A stretch of DNA of 64,000 bases from Acidobacteriota bacterium (GCA_019239425.1 JAFAZX010000016.1:1-64000), one strand, 5' to 3'. Positions 10,401 through 18,120 are shown, numbered from the stretch's first letter. Notes: generated from the letters alone by a model not told the origin. Translations and numbers: made by a program.

Positions 10401-11231
10401 GTTGCTGAAGAAGTTGCTCGCGTTGAGCGCCTCGTTGCGCAGGAAGTAGTAGGCCGTGCCGCGGTACTCCTTCCCGCCCCCCTTCGAGACGAGGTTGATG
10501 AGCGCGCCGCCGTTGTTGCCGTACTCGGCGCCGTAGTTGTCGCGCAAGACCTGCACCTCGGCGACGGCGTCCTGGTTGATCGTCATGCTCAGCTTGTTCG
10601 AGCCGCTCGGCTCGCCCGCCATCAGCCCGTCCACGCTCGCCACGGCCGAGCGCCCGCGCTGCCCCGAGACGTTCGGCAGGTCGGTGCCGAAGCCGTCGCC
10701 CACGCCCTCGATGTCGTCGTTGTTCGAGGTGCCCGGCATCAGGCGCAAAAGCGAAGTGATGTCGCGCCCCTTCGTCGAGATGAGCGCGATCTGGTCGGAG
10801 GTGAGCCGCGCCGTGAGGTCGCTCGAAGTGGTCTCGACCACCGTGCCCGAGGCGACGGTCGTCACGACCTCGGTCACCTGCCCGACGGGCAGGCCGAGCT
10901 CGCCGAGCGCGAGGCTCTCGTTCGGGCTCAGGGTCGTGTTCCGACGCTCCAAGGTCTGGAAGCCCTGCTGCTCGACCCTCACCGTGTAGACGCCGGGCTG
11001 GACGGCGGCGAACTGGAAGCGGCCGTCCCCGTCCGTGTTGACGTTGCGCCGCTCGCCGGTCTTCTCGTTGACGAGCGTCACGGTGGCGCCCACGAGCACG
11101 CCGCCCGAGGCGTCGGTCACCGCGCCCGTGATGCTGCCGGTGATGGACTGCGCCGCCGCCACCCGACAGAGCAGGAGGGCCAGGCAGAGGCCGCACGTCA
11201 ACTTCGGCCAGCGTCTCAGGAAGGTAGACAT
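7467..11231 (-). CDS. TonB-dependent receptor with carboxypeptidase-regulatory domain (Oar-like)
   Basis: The protein has 1254 residues and is a second receptor of the same architecture. It has a signal peptide ending RVAAAQ, a carboxypeptidase-regulatory domain at about 30-115 (GAVTDASGGVLVGATV), a plug at about 125-270 and a barrel ending in SLRINF. It is not a recent duplicate of its neighbour, since the sequences diverge throughout the barrel. The ATG at 11231 has a good Shine-Dalgarno site (AAGGAG, 8 bases upstream). Transcription probably starts near 11379 from a promoter whose -35 box is embedded in a LacI-type palindrome, so expression is probably repressed by the nearby LacI protein. 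Confidence 0.93.
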   Translation of the reverse strand: MSTFLRRWPKLTCGLCLALLLCRVAAAQSITGSITGAVTDASGGVLVGATVTLVNEKTGERRNVNTDGDGRFQFAAVQPGVYTVRVEQQGFQTLERRNTTLSPNESLALGELGLPVGQVTEVVTTVASGTVVETTSSDLTARLTSDQIALISTKGRDITSLLRLMPGTSNNDDIEGVGDGFGTDLPNVSGQRGRSAVASVDGLMAGEPSGSNKLSMTINQDAVAEVQVLRDNYGAEYGNNGGALINLVSKGGGKEYRGTAYYFLRNEALNASNFFSNKAGLKRPLYRHNIWGGNFGGPLPLPHFGEGGSRLVRDKAFFFFSLEKPHTITPTDPVFVTVPTALERAGNFSQSLNSSGAAVSVTDPLTGQPFPGNVIPASRINRSGQALLNYYPLPNANGRTAAGAAYNYVNQLSQDTPKHSYVLRFDLKPTDRDSIYFKAQWWTSDNEGLGTSGWPNGSNGVDRWGISSHYLYTDDGRSANWVHIFNPVVVNEFNFGWRDDTEGFVPSDGFVEGLKRSTLNYTAPQLFPDNNTLGLIPRATGWSSVAGNPANINWLDRWGEVGADHIKPSFSDNLSWNRGDHSLKFGAYYERLFNREAPGGQWSGVLDFGTSTTNGFTTQAGNTNYAYANALLGNFNSYTEQRSRPFTNEQITLFQWYAQDQWKVSRRLNVNYGVRLGYHSPFFQLDGQGSNFDPTKFAAGNAPLLYQAYCVGQANGVPALGTACAAANQRAVDPRNLPNPSAAQLLPARLIRSFVAGAGDLLNGLALPTDPATPKGYRHTRPVDFEPRLGFAFDIFGTGKTVLRGMGGIYHAPRIGGGTGGASSLGNNPPQQRTYTIQNGNIDQLVDLIGTALNFPTGLSGVEVNSKTPASYNYTLGVQQDIGFKTVVEVSYVGSFARHLGERRNVNAIPDGAKFVDCRVVAAALCRPENRDPLTAASAKNNDFLRPYRGYGDINVVTWSGTSNYNSMQVQLNRRYTQGFQFGAAYTYSKSFDYANDDTSDLSAPRPYRAFNYAPSDFDQTHIATVYYIYDVPGLGRRLGNKFVGALLDNWQVSGITSYASGKPKNLTVTYPAGTATISSGQTCPPGTFQTSATQCTMITDFTGGTVNARPNVVCDPMKNVSGADPTGTPFVINTSCFAAPTALGQIGNLPRNAVRMPSIFNTDFAFFKNIRLGESRGIQLRWEMYNVFNRANFRDIDGAMTFGVVQVNPGGTGAACTAANVCTAQVRQTRTTFGTPTSARTPRVMQASLRINF

Positions 11232-11385
11232 AGAAGTTCTCCTTATTAGTCGCGGGATGGCTCCTGACCCTTGTCGGCTCGAACTGGACTGACGTTGTTT
11301 TTTTCGGCGAGCGCCGGGGCGGAAGGCGCGGGTTCGGACTCTCGCGTCCGCTCAGGAAAACCCCGCCTTCCGCGCCGGCCGGGAC

Positions 11386-11414
11386 ACTATACTTGATTTT
11401 GTTATCGGTAACAA
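11386..11414 (-). promoter_or_regulatory. Sigma-70 promoter for the second TonB receptor
   Basis: Read on the minus strand, TTGTTA (11414-11409) and TATAGT (11391-11386) are separated by 17 bases, a close match to the sigma-70 consensus. The -35 box is the outer half of the palindromic operator at 11399-11414. The predicted 5' untranslated region is about 148 bases. Start sites are not proven. Confidence 0.65.
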
Positions 11415-11421
11415 GTAGAAT
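11393..11421 (+). promoter_or_regulatory. Sigma-70 promoter for the SDR gene, overlapping the divergent one
   Basis: On the plus strand TTGATT (11393-11398) and TAGAAT (11416-11421) are spaced by 17 bases. The spacer contains operator 1, so one bound repressor would block both directions. This promoter would give a leader of about 125 bases to the SDR ATG at 11554. The boxes are good but not perfect. Confidence 0.55.
11399..11414. promoter_or_regulatory. Putative LacI-family operator 1
   Basis: TTGTTATCGGTAACAA is a 16-base palindrome with one mismatch around a central CG, the form expected of LacI/GalR-family operators. It lies between divergent promoters and 1-2 kb from a LacI-type gene. 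Confidence 0.65.
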
Positions 11422-11435
11422 TTTACCGGTAACAA
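11420..11435. promoter_or_regulatory. Putative LacI-family operator 2
   Basis: ATTTTACCGGTAACAA shares the core TACCGGTAACAA with operator 1. Its centre is 21 bases away, two helical turns, so both would face the same side of the DNA. The left half is less conserved. Confidence 0.55.
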
Positions 11436-11553
11436 TTCTTCGCCCGCGCCGGCCGGGAAATCGGGGCGGGCCCCGTTGGTCAAACGGGCCGGGGATTCTT
11501 TAAACTCTTCTCACCTGACACGCGGCAGGAGATGGACGGAGGGCTGAAAGCGG

Positions 11554-12387
11554 ATGGGGTCTCGGTACGCCGACAAGGTCGTGGTCGTGACGGGGGGCAG
11601 CAGCGGCATCGGCAGGGGCTGCGCGCGGGAGTTCGTCCGCGAGGGGGCGCGCGTCGTCGTCGGCTCCAACCAAGAGGTGGGCGGCCGCGCCGTCGAGCGC
11701 GAGTTGCAGGACGTGGCGCGCGCCGGAGGCGGCGGCGAGGCCGCCTTCGTCTACTGCGACGTGACGAAGGAGGGGGACGTGCGCCGCCTCGTCGAGACGG
11801 CCGTCGGGCGCTTCGGCCGGCTGGACTGCCTCGTCAACAACGCCGGCTGGCACCCGCCGCACAAAGCCATCGACGACTTCTCGGTCGAGGAGTTCCGCTC
11901 GCTCCTGGAGCTGAACCTCGTCAGCGTCTTCACGGCCTGCAAGCTCGCGCTCCCGCACCTGCGCCTCGTGCGCGGCAACATCATCAACATGTCGAGCCTC
12001 GTCGGGCGGATCGGGCAACACCACGCGACGACCTACGTCGCGACGAAGGGTGCGGTGACGGCCTTCACCAAGGCGCTCGCCCTGGACGAGGCGGCCGGCG
12101 GCGTGCGCGTCAACTCAATCTCGCCGGGCAACATCTTCACGCCCCTGTGGCAGGAGGCGGCCGACGCCGCGCCCGACCCGGAGCGCGCTCTGGCCGAGGG
12201 GCGCGCGGCGCAGCCCGTGGGAAGGATGGGGACGGCCGAGGAGGTCGGGCGCTTGTGCGTCTACATCGCCGCGGAGGCGACCTTCACGACCGGCGTGGAT
12301 CACATCATCTCGGGCGGTGCCGAGTTGGGCTACGCGAACAAGTCAATTCACCACAGAGACACAGAGGCACAGCTTGTTGAGTCATAG
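11554..12387 (+). CDS. SDR-family dehydrogenase, L-fucose dehydrogenase/HSD17B14-like
   Basis: This 277-residue short-chain dehydrogenase has an NAD-binding TGGSSGIG near residue 14, NNAG near 91 and a catalytic YVATKGA (YxxxK) near 160. Stretches RLDCLVNNAGWHPP, VRVNSISPGNIFTPLW and GGAELGY closely resemble human HSD17B14, which has been reported to oxidise L-fucose. With GH29 fucosidase and fuconate dehydratase nearby, the likely job is oxidising L-fucose to its lactone in the cytoplasm. The ATG at 11554 follows GGAGGG by 10 bases. The last 12 codons (HHRDTEAQLVES) are read from the R1 repeat, which supplies the stop; the native end was probably near AELGYANK. Confidence 0.88.
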   Translation: MGSRYADKVVVVTGGSSGIGRGCAREFVREGARVVVGSNQEVGGRAVERELQDVARAGGGGEAAFVYCDVTKEGDVRRLVETAVGRFGRLDCLVNNAGWHPPHKAIDDFSVEEFRSLLELNLVSVFTACKLALPHLRLVRGNIINMSSLVGRIGQHHATTYVATKGAVTAFTKALALDEAAGGVRVNSISPGNIFTPLWQEAADAAPDPERALAEGRAAQPVGRMGTAEEVGRLCVYIAAEATFTTGVDHIISGGAELGYANKSIHHRDTEAQLVES

Positions 12388-12421
12388 ACTCCAAGCTGTG
12401 CCTCTGTGTCTCTGTGGTGAA
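12347..12421. repeat. R1 palindromic element, copy 2
   Basis: This 75-base hairpin lies between the convergent SDR and LacI genes. The SDR reading frame enters the left arm and stops inside the loop region. The LacI stop (12427-12429) is five bases beyond the right arm. It may act as a two-way terminator. Confidence 0.95.
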
Positions 12422-12426
12422 ATTTT

Positions 12427-13428
12427 TTAGTTCGCGCCGCTTGAGCTGCGGACGACCAGCTCGGGCGGGAGGACGACCTGCTTCTTGCCGGGCGTCTCGC
12501 CTTCGATGAGCTGGAGGAGGAGGCGCGCGGCCTGCTGGCCCATCTCGCTCCGCGACCACGAGACGGTCGTCAGGGGCACGCGCAGCATGTCGCCGTAGTG
12601 TATGTTGCCGCCGCCGACGAGCGCCACGTCGCGGCCGACGCGGCGGCCGGCCTCTTCGAGCGCCTGCATCGCGCCGATGGCCGCCGGGTCGTTGACGGCG
12701 AAGACCGCGCCGGGCACTTCGCCCTCTTCGAGCCAACGCCGCGTGGCCTCGTAGCCGTCGCGCTCCGAGAAGCCGCAGTCGCGCACGAGCTTTTCGTCGA
12801 ACTTCAAACGGTGCTTTTCGAGCGCGCGCCGGTAGCCCTCGAAGCGCCCCTCGGAAGTCGAGGCCGTCGTGCCGCGCAGGTGGCCGATGCGCCTGTGGCC
12901 CAGGCCGACGAGGTGCTCGGTCGCGAGCACGCCGACCTGCACGTCGTCGGTCAGGACGACGGGGCAGTTGAGCCCTTTCAGCCGGCGGTCGATGAGGACG
13001 ACCCTGGCCCCCTCTTTGATGATGCGTTTGTAGAAGCCGACCTTGCCCGGCGGCAGGCTGGAGGCGACGATGAGGCCGTCGGTGCGCGGCAGCAGCGCCT
13101 CGGTCTCGTCCAGCTCTTTGGCCGCGTCCTCGTCCGTGTTGCAGATGAGGTTGCGGTAGCCCAAGGGGCGCGCGACCGACTCGACGCCGCGGTATATCTC
13201 CGCGAAGTAGGAGTGCATCAGGTCGGGCACGACGACGCCGATGAGGTGCGAGCGGTTCGTGGCGAGCGCGCGCGCGTGCTGGTTCGGCTGGTAGTTGAGG
13301 CGCCGCGCGACTTCGAGCACCCGCGCGCGCGTCTCGGCGTTAATCAGCGGGTGGTCGTTGATGGCGCGCGAGACGGTCATCTTCGAGACGCCAAGCTCGC
13401 GCGCGATGTCGGCCAGTGTGACGGGCAT
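12427..13428 (-). CDS. LacI-family transcriptional repressor
   Basis: The protein has 333 residues. An N-terminal helix-turn-helix (TLADIARELGVSKMTVSR, residues 4-21) is followed by the LacI hinge (RALATNRSHLIGVVVP) and a periplasmic-binding-protein-like sugar sensor to the end. Proteins of this family bind short inverted repeats and are released by a sugar or sugar phosphate. The best targets in the window are the two palindromes at 11399-11435, so it probably controls the second receptor and the SDR. I found no matching palindrome upstream of its own start. The effector is unknown; fucose, a uronate or a related sugar is plausible from context. Confidence 0.93.
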   Translation of the reverse strand: MPVTLADIARELGVSKMTVSRAINDHPLINAETRARVLEVARRLNYQPNQHARALATNRSHLIGVVVPDLMHSYFAEIYRGVESVARPLGYRNLICNTDEDAAKELDETEALLPRTDGLIVASSLPPGKVGFYKRIIKEGARVVLIDRRLKGLNCPVVLTDDVQVGVLATEHLVGLGHRRIGHLRGTTASTSEGRFEGYRRALEKHRLKFDEKLVRDCGFSERDGYEATRRWLEEGEVPGAVFAVNDPAAIGAMQALEEAGRRVGRDVALVGGGNIHYGDMLRVPLTTVSWSRSEMGQQAARLLLQLIEGETPGKKQVVLPPELVVRSSSGAN

Positions 13429-13534
13429 TAGCTTTCAGTCGGTGCCGGGGCTTCAATCGCATCTTACATGGATAGCGCCGCCAGCGCTACAGGTGTTTGC
13501 GAAACGCGAGAGTCGAATGTTGAGTCAACGATTT

Positions 13535-13610
13535 TTCACCACAGAGACACAGAGGCACAGCTTGTTGAAGTATTCCTCTTCAAGCTGTGCCTCTGTGTCT
13601 CTGTGGTTAA
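13535..13610. repeat. R1 palindromic element, copy 3
   Basis: This hairpin of about 76 bases lies in the divergent gap between the LacI and GH28 genes, ending 26 bases before the GH28 start. This copy is therefore in a 5' region, not a 3' region. One end reads TTCACC and the other GGTTAA. Confidence 0.95.
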
Positions 13611-13635
13611 TTCCAGCGCGCTCAGGTGAATGACG

Positions 13636-15300
13636 ATGAAGATGAAAAGGTTTCTGAAGGCCGTCCCCTTCCTCCTTCTGGCTTCGCTTCTCTACACGCC
13701 GCGGCCTGCGGCGAGTTCCCGCGCGGCGCAGAAGGCGGACGCCGAGGGCGTCTACAACGTCCGCGCGTTCGGGGCGAAGGGCGACGGGAGGGCGCTCGAC
13801 TCGCCCGCCATCAACAGGGCTGTCGACGCGGCGCACGCGGCGGGCGGCGGCACCGTCCGCCTCCCCGCGGGCACGTACCGCTCCTTCTCGATTCAACTGA
13901 AGAGCAACGTCTCGCTCCACCTCGACGCCGGCTCCGTCATCCTCGCCGCAGACCCGCGCGACGGCGACGGCAAGTACGACCCGCCGGAGCCGAACCGGTG
14001 GGACAAGTACCAGGACTTCGGCCACAGCCACTGGCACAACAGCCTCATCTGGGGCGAGGGCGTCGAGAACGTCTCCATCACGGGCGCGGGGCTCATCTGG
14101 GGCAAGGGGCTCGTGCGCAGCGGCAACCAGTCGCGCACCGACGCGCAGAACAAGGCGCTCGGCAACCAGAACCCGGAGGCCACGCCCTTCGGCTACCCGA
14201 ACGCGCGCGACGCGGTCGAGCCGGGCTGGGGCAACAAGGCCATCGCCTTGAAGCTCTCGCGCAACGTCGTCCTGCGCGACTTCACCATCCTGCACGGCGG
14301 ACACTTCGCCATCCTCGCCACCGGTGTGGACAACCTGACCGTCGACAACCTGAAGATCGACACCAACCGCGACGGCATCGACCTCGACGCCTGCCGGCAG
14401 GTGCGCGTCTCGAACTGCACGGTCAACTCGCCCTTCGACGACGGCATCTGCCCGAAGAGTTCGTACGCCCTGGGCTTCGCGCGCGCGACCGAGAACGTGA
14501 CCATCACGAACTGCCAGGTCTCGGGCTACGACGAGGGGACTCTCTTAGACGGCACGTACCGGCGCGCGTACCGGCGCGAGGGCGGCGGCGAGTTCGGCCC
14601 GACGGGGCGCATCAAGTTCGGGACGGAGTCGAACGGCGGCTTTAAGAACATCACCATCTCGAACTGCGTCTTCGACTACTGCCGCGGGCTGGCGCTGGAG
14701 ACCGTGGACGGCGGGCTGCTCGAAGACGTCTCCATCTCGAACGTCACGATGCGCGACGTCTCGAACTCGCCCATCTTCCTCCGCCTCGGCGCGCGCCTGC
14801 GGGGGCCGAAAGAGAGCACGAAGGTCGGCGAGCTGCGCCGCGTCAACATCAGCGACTTCGTCGTCTACAACGCAGACCCGCGCTACGCCTCCATCATCAG
14901 CGGCGTCCCCGGCCACGACATAGAGGACGTGCGCCTCAGGAACATACGCATCTACTACCGCGGCGGCGGCACGCCCGCGCAGGCCGCGCTCGACCCGCCC
15001 GAGAAGGAGGAGGCGTACCCCGAGCCCTCGATGTTCGGCGAGATGCCCGCCTACGGCTTCTTCGTCCGACACGTCCGGGGCCTGGAGATGAGCGACGTGT
15101 GGGTCACGTTCCTCGCCGAAGATGCGCGCCCCGCCTTCGTCCTCGACGGCGTGCGCGGCGTCGAGTTCCGCAACCTCAAGGCGCGCCTCGCGCCCAACGC
15201 CTCGACCTTCGTCCTCAGGAACGTCGAAGACTTCAGCCTCCAACAGAGCCGCCCGCTCCCCGACACGTTGTTGGAGCGCGCGACGCTGAAGAAGCTCTGA
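13636..15300 (+). CDS. GH28-family glycoside hydrolase (polygalacturonase-like), secreted
   Basis: The protein has about 554 residues. Three ATGs lie close together (13630, 13636, 13642); 13636 sits best after AGGTGA. A signal peptide (FLKAVPFLLLASLLY) is followed by the pectate-lyase/GH28 opening VRAFGAKGDG and a right-handed beta-helix with regular repeats. GH28-like acidic motifs are visible: TNRDGIDLD and SPFDDGICPKSS, then GRIKFGTESNG, equivalent to the RIK motif. The expected substrate is an alpha-linked galacturonide in pectin-like polymers. Related families also include rhamnogalacturonases and xylogalacturonases, so exact specificity is open. The R1 repeat follows the stop by seven bases. 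Confidence 0.88.
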   Translation: MKMKRFLKAVPFLLLASLLYTPRPAASSRAAQKADAEGVYNVRAFGAKGDGRALDSPAINRAVDAAHAAGGGTVRLPAGTYRSFSIQLKSNVSLHLDAGSVILAADPRDGDGKYDPPEPNRWDKYQDFGHSHWHNSLIWGEGVENVSITGAGLIWGKGLVRSGNQSRTDAQNKALGNQNPEATPFGYPNARDAVEPGWGNKAIALKLSRNVVLRDFTILHGGHFAILATGVDNLTVDNLKIDTNRDGIDLDACRQVRVSNCTVNSPFDDGICPKSSYALGFARATENVTITNCQVSGYDEGTLLDGTYRRAYRREGGGEFGPTGRIKFGTESNGGFKNITISNCVFDYCRGLALETVDGGLLEDVSISNVTMRDVSNSPIFLRLGARLRGPKESTKVGELRRVNISDFVVYNADPRYASIISGVPGHDIEDVRLRNIRIYYRGGGTPAQAALDPPEKEEAYPEPSMFGEMPAYGFFVRHVRGLEMSDVWVTFLAEDARPAFVLDGVRGVEFRNLKARLAPNASTFVLRNVEDFSLQQSRPLPDTLLERATLKKL

Positions 15301-15307
15301 AAGGCAG

Positions 15308-15374
15308 TTCACCACTTAGACACAGCTTTGAAGACAGAATTCAATAAGCTGTGCCTCTGTGTCTCTGTGGTGAA
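15308..15374. repeat. R1 palindromic element, copy 4 (decayed left arm)
   Basis: The right arm is intact (AAGCTGTGCCTCTGTGTC onward), but the left arm has lost about eight bases between CACCAC and GACACAGCTT. The perfect hairpin is broken. It sits between the co-directional GH28 and GH31 genes. Confidence 0.88.
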
Positions 15375-15413
15375 CTCAGGGAGCATCACTCTCAAGCCTG
15401 TGGAACACAGACC

Positions 15414-17576
15414 TTGAAGCAGTCAATCACCATCGCCTTCATCTGCGCGCTGCTCGCGGCGTTCACCCTTAACGCCTCCGCGCAGACGCACGCACTTCGC
15501 TGGGAGCGCGTGGCGCCGGGCGTGTGGCGGGCGCGGGTGGGGAGGCCGGAAGCCCTGACGCTCCTCGGCGCGGCCGGGGCCAGGCCGGCGTTAGAGCCTT
15601 TGGGCAAGCTGCCCGCCGCGCCGTTCCCTTTAGACAGAGAACAGATCGAAGGAAGGCGTTGGGGCTGGAAGACGGCGGTGCGGCTGCCGCTCGCGCTCGA
15701 CGAAGAGGTCTACGGCCTCGGCGTCGACTTCAAGACGATGCGGCGGACGGGCTCGACCTTCCGCCTGCACGTAGACCATTGGGGCGGCGTGACGGGGAGG
15801 ACGCACGCGCCCGTGCCGCTCTACGTCTCGACGCGAGGGTACGCGGTGCTCTTCAACACGGCGCGCTACCTGGACGTGAGCGTCGGGCTGGGCGTGCGCC
15901 TGGCGGCGAAGGAGAAGCCGCCCGTCGTCGACCGCACGACGGGCAAGGGCTGGGCCGCGCTGCCGCGCTCGGACTCGGTCGAGGCTCTGGCGAACGCCGA
16001 GGGGATGGAGGTCTACGTCTTCGCGGGGCCGACGATGCTGGACGCCGTCCGCCGCTACAACCTCTTCAACGGCGGCGGCGCGCTCCCGCCGAAGTGGGGC
16101 CTCGGCTTTCTCGCGCGCACGCCGACGCGCTACGGCGCGGAGCAGGCGCTCAAAGAGATTGACGACTTTCGCAGGAACGGCATCCCGCTCGACATGCTCG
16201 GGCTCGAGCCGGGCTGGCAAGACCAGGCCTACCCCTGCTCGTTCGAGTGGGACGCCGCGCGCTTCCCAGACCCTTCGAAGTTCCTGAGCGAAGTCGAGAG
16301 GCGGCACGTCCGCGTCAACCTCTGGTTCAACCCGTACGTCTCGCCGACCGCGCCGCTCTACCGAAAGCTTCTCCCTTACGCCGGCACGCACCTCGTCTGG
16401 AACGGCATCGTGCCGGACTACACGCTGCCCGCGCCGCGGAAGATTTTCTCCGACCAGCTCGAACGCGAGGTCGTCCGTCTCAACCCGCGCGCGGTCGGCG
16501 GCTTCAAGATTGACGAGGTCGACGGCTACGACCGCTACCTCTGGCCCGACGCCGCGACGTTCCCTTCGGGCCGCGACGGAGAGCAGTTGCGGCAGACGTA
16601 CGGGCTGCTCGTGCAGCGCCTCGTCTACGACCTCTTTCATAAAAGGAACCTGCGCACGTTCGGGCAGGTGCGCGGGACGAACGCGGGCGCCTCCCCTTTG
16701 CCCTTCGTCATCTACAACGACAACTACGCCTTCGACGAGTACATCACGGCCGTCTCGAACAGCGGCTTCGCGGGCGTGCTCTGGTCGCCGGAGGTGCGCG
16801 GGGGCAAAGGCGAAGACATGTTGCGGCGCACGCAGGCCGTCGTCTTCTCGCCGCTCGCGCTCTTCAACGGCTGGGCCACCGACGACAAGCTCTGGACGCA
16901 CGAGGAGGTCAAAGACGACATCCGCGCCGCCGTCATCCTGCGCATGCGCCTGCTGCCATACCTCTACACGACCTTCGCGCAGTATCACTTCGAGGGGACG
17001 CCCGTCGTGCGGCCGATGCCGCTCGTCGAGGGGTTCAGAGCGCCGCAGGCACGGGACGAGTCGGGGCGGCTCGACGCGACCGCCAACCCTTACGCCATCG
17101 GGCGCGCGGACGAGGTGAAGGATCAGTACATGCTCGGCGACTCTCTGCTCGTGGCCCCCCTCCCGCCGGGCGCGAAGACGCGCAAGGTCGTCCTGCCCGC
17201 GGGCCGCTGGTACGACTTCTACGACGGCCGCCTCGCGGGCGAAGGCGAGACCATCGAGGTCACGCCCGCGCTCTCTCGAATCCCGCTCTTCGTCAAAGAC
17301 GGCGGCCTCATCCCCTTTATACCGGAACGGCAGTGGGCGCCCGGCAGGGATGAAGTCCTGCCGCTCGAAGTGCGACACTACGGCCGACTCCCCGGCCGCC
17401 TCGCTCTCTACGACGACGACGGCGAGAGCTTCGACTACGAGCGCGGCGAATACTCCTGGACGCTCCTCAACGTCGCGCGGGGCGCGGGCGGCCGTTGGCA
17501 GGGCCAAGTCACGCCCGACCCGCGCGGCAAGCGCTGGCGCTACTCCGAAGTGACCTGGACGTTCATGACGAAGTGA
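15414..17576 (+). CDS. GH31-family alpha-glycosidase (alpha-xylosidase/glucosidase-like), secreted
   Basis: I place the start at the TTG at 15414, which gives about 720 residues with a clean signal peptide (SITIAFICALLAAFTLNASA). An open frame from 15351 exists, but its first codons come from the R1 repeat. The (beta/alpha)8 barrel begins near GLGFLARTPTRYG. GGFKIDEVDGYD carries the nucleophile Asp and FAGVLWSPEVRGG lies near the acid/base region. A C-terminal beta-sandwich follows with YDDDGESFDYERGEY. It would remove alpha-linked xylose, glucose or galactose side groups in the periplasm. No ribosome site is obvious at the TTG, so the start is less sure than the product. Confidence 0.88.
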   Translation: MKQSITIAFICALLAAFTLNASAQTHALRWERVAPGVWRARVGRPEALTLLGAAGARPALEPLGKLPAAPFPLDREQIEGRRWGWKTAVRLPLALDEEVYGLGVDFKTMRRTGSTFRLHVDHWGGVTGRTHAPVPLYVSTRGYAVLFNTARYLDVSVGLGVRLAAKEKPPVVDRTTGKGWAALPRSDSVEALANAEGMEVYVFAGPTMLDAVRRYNLFNGGGALPPKWGLGFLARTPTRYGAEQALKEIDDFRRNGIPLDMLGLEPGWQDQAYPCSFEWDAARFPDPSKFLSEVERRHVRVNLWFNPYVSPTAPLYRKLLPYAGTHLVWNGIVPDYTLPAPRKIFSDQLEREVVRLNPRAVGGFKIDEVDGYDRYLWPDAATFPSGRDGEQLRQTYGLLVQRLVYDLFHKRNLRTFGQVRGTNAGASPLPFVIYNDNYAFDEYITAVSNSGFAGVLWSPEVRGGKGEDMLRRTQAVVFSPLALFNGWATDDKLWTHEEVKDDIRAAVILRMRLLPYLYTTFAQYHFEGTPVVRPMPLVEGFRAPQARDESGRLDATANPYAIGRADEVKDQYMLGDSLLVAPLPPGAKTRKVVLPAGRWYDFYDGRLAGEGETIEVTPALSRIPLFVKDGGLIPFIPERQWAPGRDEVLPLEVRHYGRLPGRLALYDDDGESFDYERGEYSWTLLNVARGAGGRWQGQVTPDPRGKRWRYSEVTWTFMTK

Positions 17577-17589
17577 CGCGCCGAGTCAA

Positions 17590-17628
17590 AAGGCGGAGGG
17601 GGCATCATTCGGATGCCCCCTCCGCCTT
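17590..17628 (+). terminator. Hairpin terminator after the GH31 gene
   Basis: AAGGCGGAGGGGGCATC (17590-17606) pairs perfectly with 17612-17628 around a 5-base loop. It lies 14 bases after the GH31 stop. No long T-run follows, so its strength as an intrinsic terminator is uncertain. The 358-base gap 17577-17934 otherwise holds only the R3b element. Confidence 0.65.
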
Positions 17629-17704
17629 CGGCCCCACGTTTACGCCCTCCGTTACTCTTCCTTCTTCTTATACCGACTTGCAGAATAAAATAAGGCCGCT
17701 TAAA

Positions 17705-17843
17705 GCTGGGAGCGCGGGCATCCTTGCCCGCCTGAGCGCGCAGCGCGAAAGCTGTGAGGCACTACACCTCAACGTCGAGGTAAAGAGTACGATGGTCAGC
17801 GCGCTTTCGCGCTCAGGCGGGCAGGGATGCCCGCGCTCCCAGC
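17705..17843. repeat. R3 palindromic element, copy b (inverted orientation)
   Basis: The outer arms GCTGGGAGCGCGGGCAT and GATGCCCGCGCTCCCAGC form a long stem. The centre (CCTCAACGTCGAGG, then GTACGATGGTCAGCGCGC) matches copy a on the opposite strand, so this copy is inverted relative to a and c. It lies in a gap without genes. Confidence 0.92.
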
Positions 17844-17934
17844 GACGAGGGGCCTTATCCCATCTCGCAAGGCGGTATTAGTATACTTCCGCACGCGGAG
17901 GCTCTAAGATTTTGAGGCGAGAGGTGAGACGAAC

Positions 17935-18120
17935 ATGCCCGAGAACGAACCCTTGAACTGCCCCGACTGCGGCACACAGATGAACCACCACGCCGACAAG
18001 CCCGACCGGGGCGCCGCCGCGGCGGACGACTCTCCCGACGCCGCCGAAGACTTCCCCGTCATCGAGGCCCACTCCTGCCCCGCCTGCGGCCGCACGGCCA
18101 CCCGCCCCGCCCGCGGTTGA
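17935..18120 (+). CDS. Small zinc-ribbon-like protein
   Basis: The protein has 61 residues with CPDCGTQMNHH near the N-terminus and CPACGR near the C-terminus. The two CxxC pairs would bind one zinc ion, with an acidic Ala/Asp-rich linker between. The opening CPxCGxxMNHH occurs in small uncharacterised bacterial proteins that I recognise only as a pattern. The ATG follows GAGGTGAG. A TATACT box at 17882-17887 may be its -10. It is transcribed in the same direction as the Uma2-type gene 66 bases on. Function unknown. Confidence 0.75.
   Translation: MPENEPLNCPDCGTQMNHHADKPDRGAAAADDSPDAAEDFPVIEAHSCPACGRTATRPARG

Larger units (their letters stand above)
11232..11553. other. Intergenic control region between receptor and SDR genes
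   Basis: These 322 bases carry no gene. The central part holds the overlapping divergent promoters and the two operators (11386-11435). The stretch 11300-11380 is a GC-rich transcribed leader for the receptor. The part 11440-11553 is the SDR leader, with the ribosome site GGAGGG at 11538-11543. No palindromic repeat element is present here, unlike most gaps in the window. Confidence 0.7.

Noticed and set aside
8110..11196. A 1028-codon open frame overlapping the second TonB receptor in another frame
   Set aside because: It is Arg/Ala/Pro-rich without any domain, as expected of a shadow frame in GC-rich DNA; the overlapping frame encodes a full receptor with signal peptide, plug and barrel.
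15351..15413. N-terminal extension of the GH31 protein
   Set aside because: These codons are the right arm of the R1 repeat (PLCLCGE); the signal peptide begins at the TTG at 15414.
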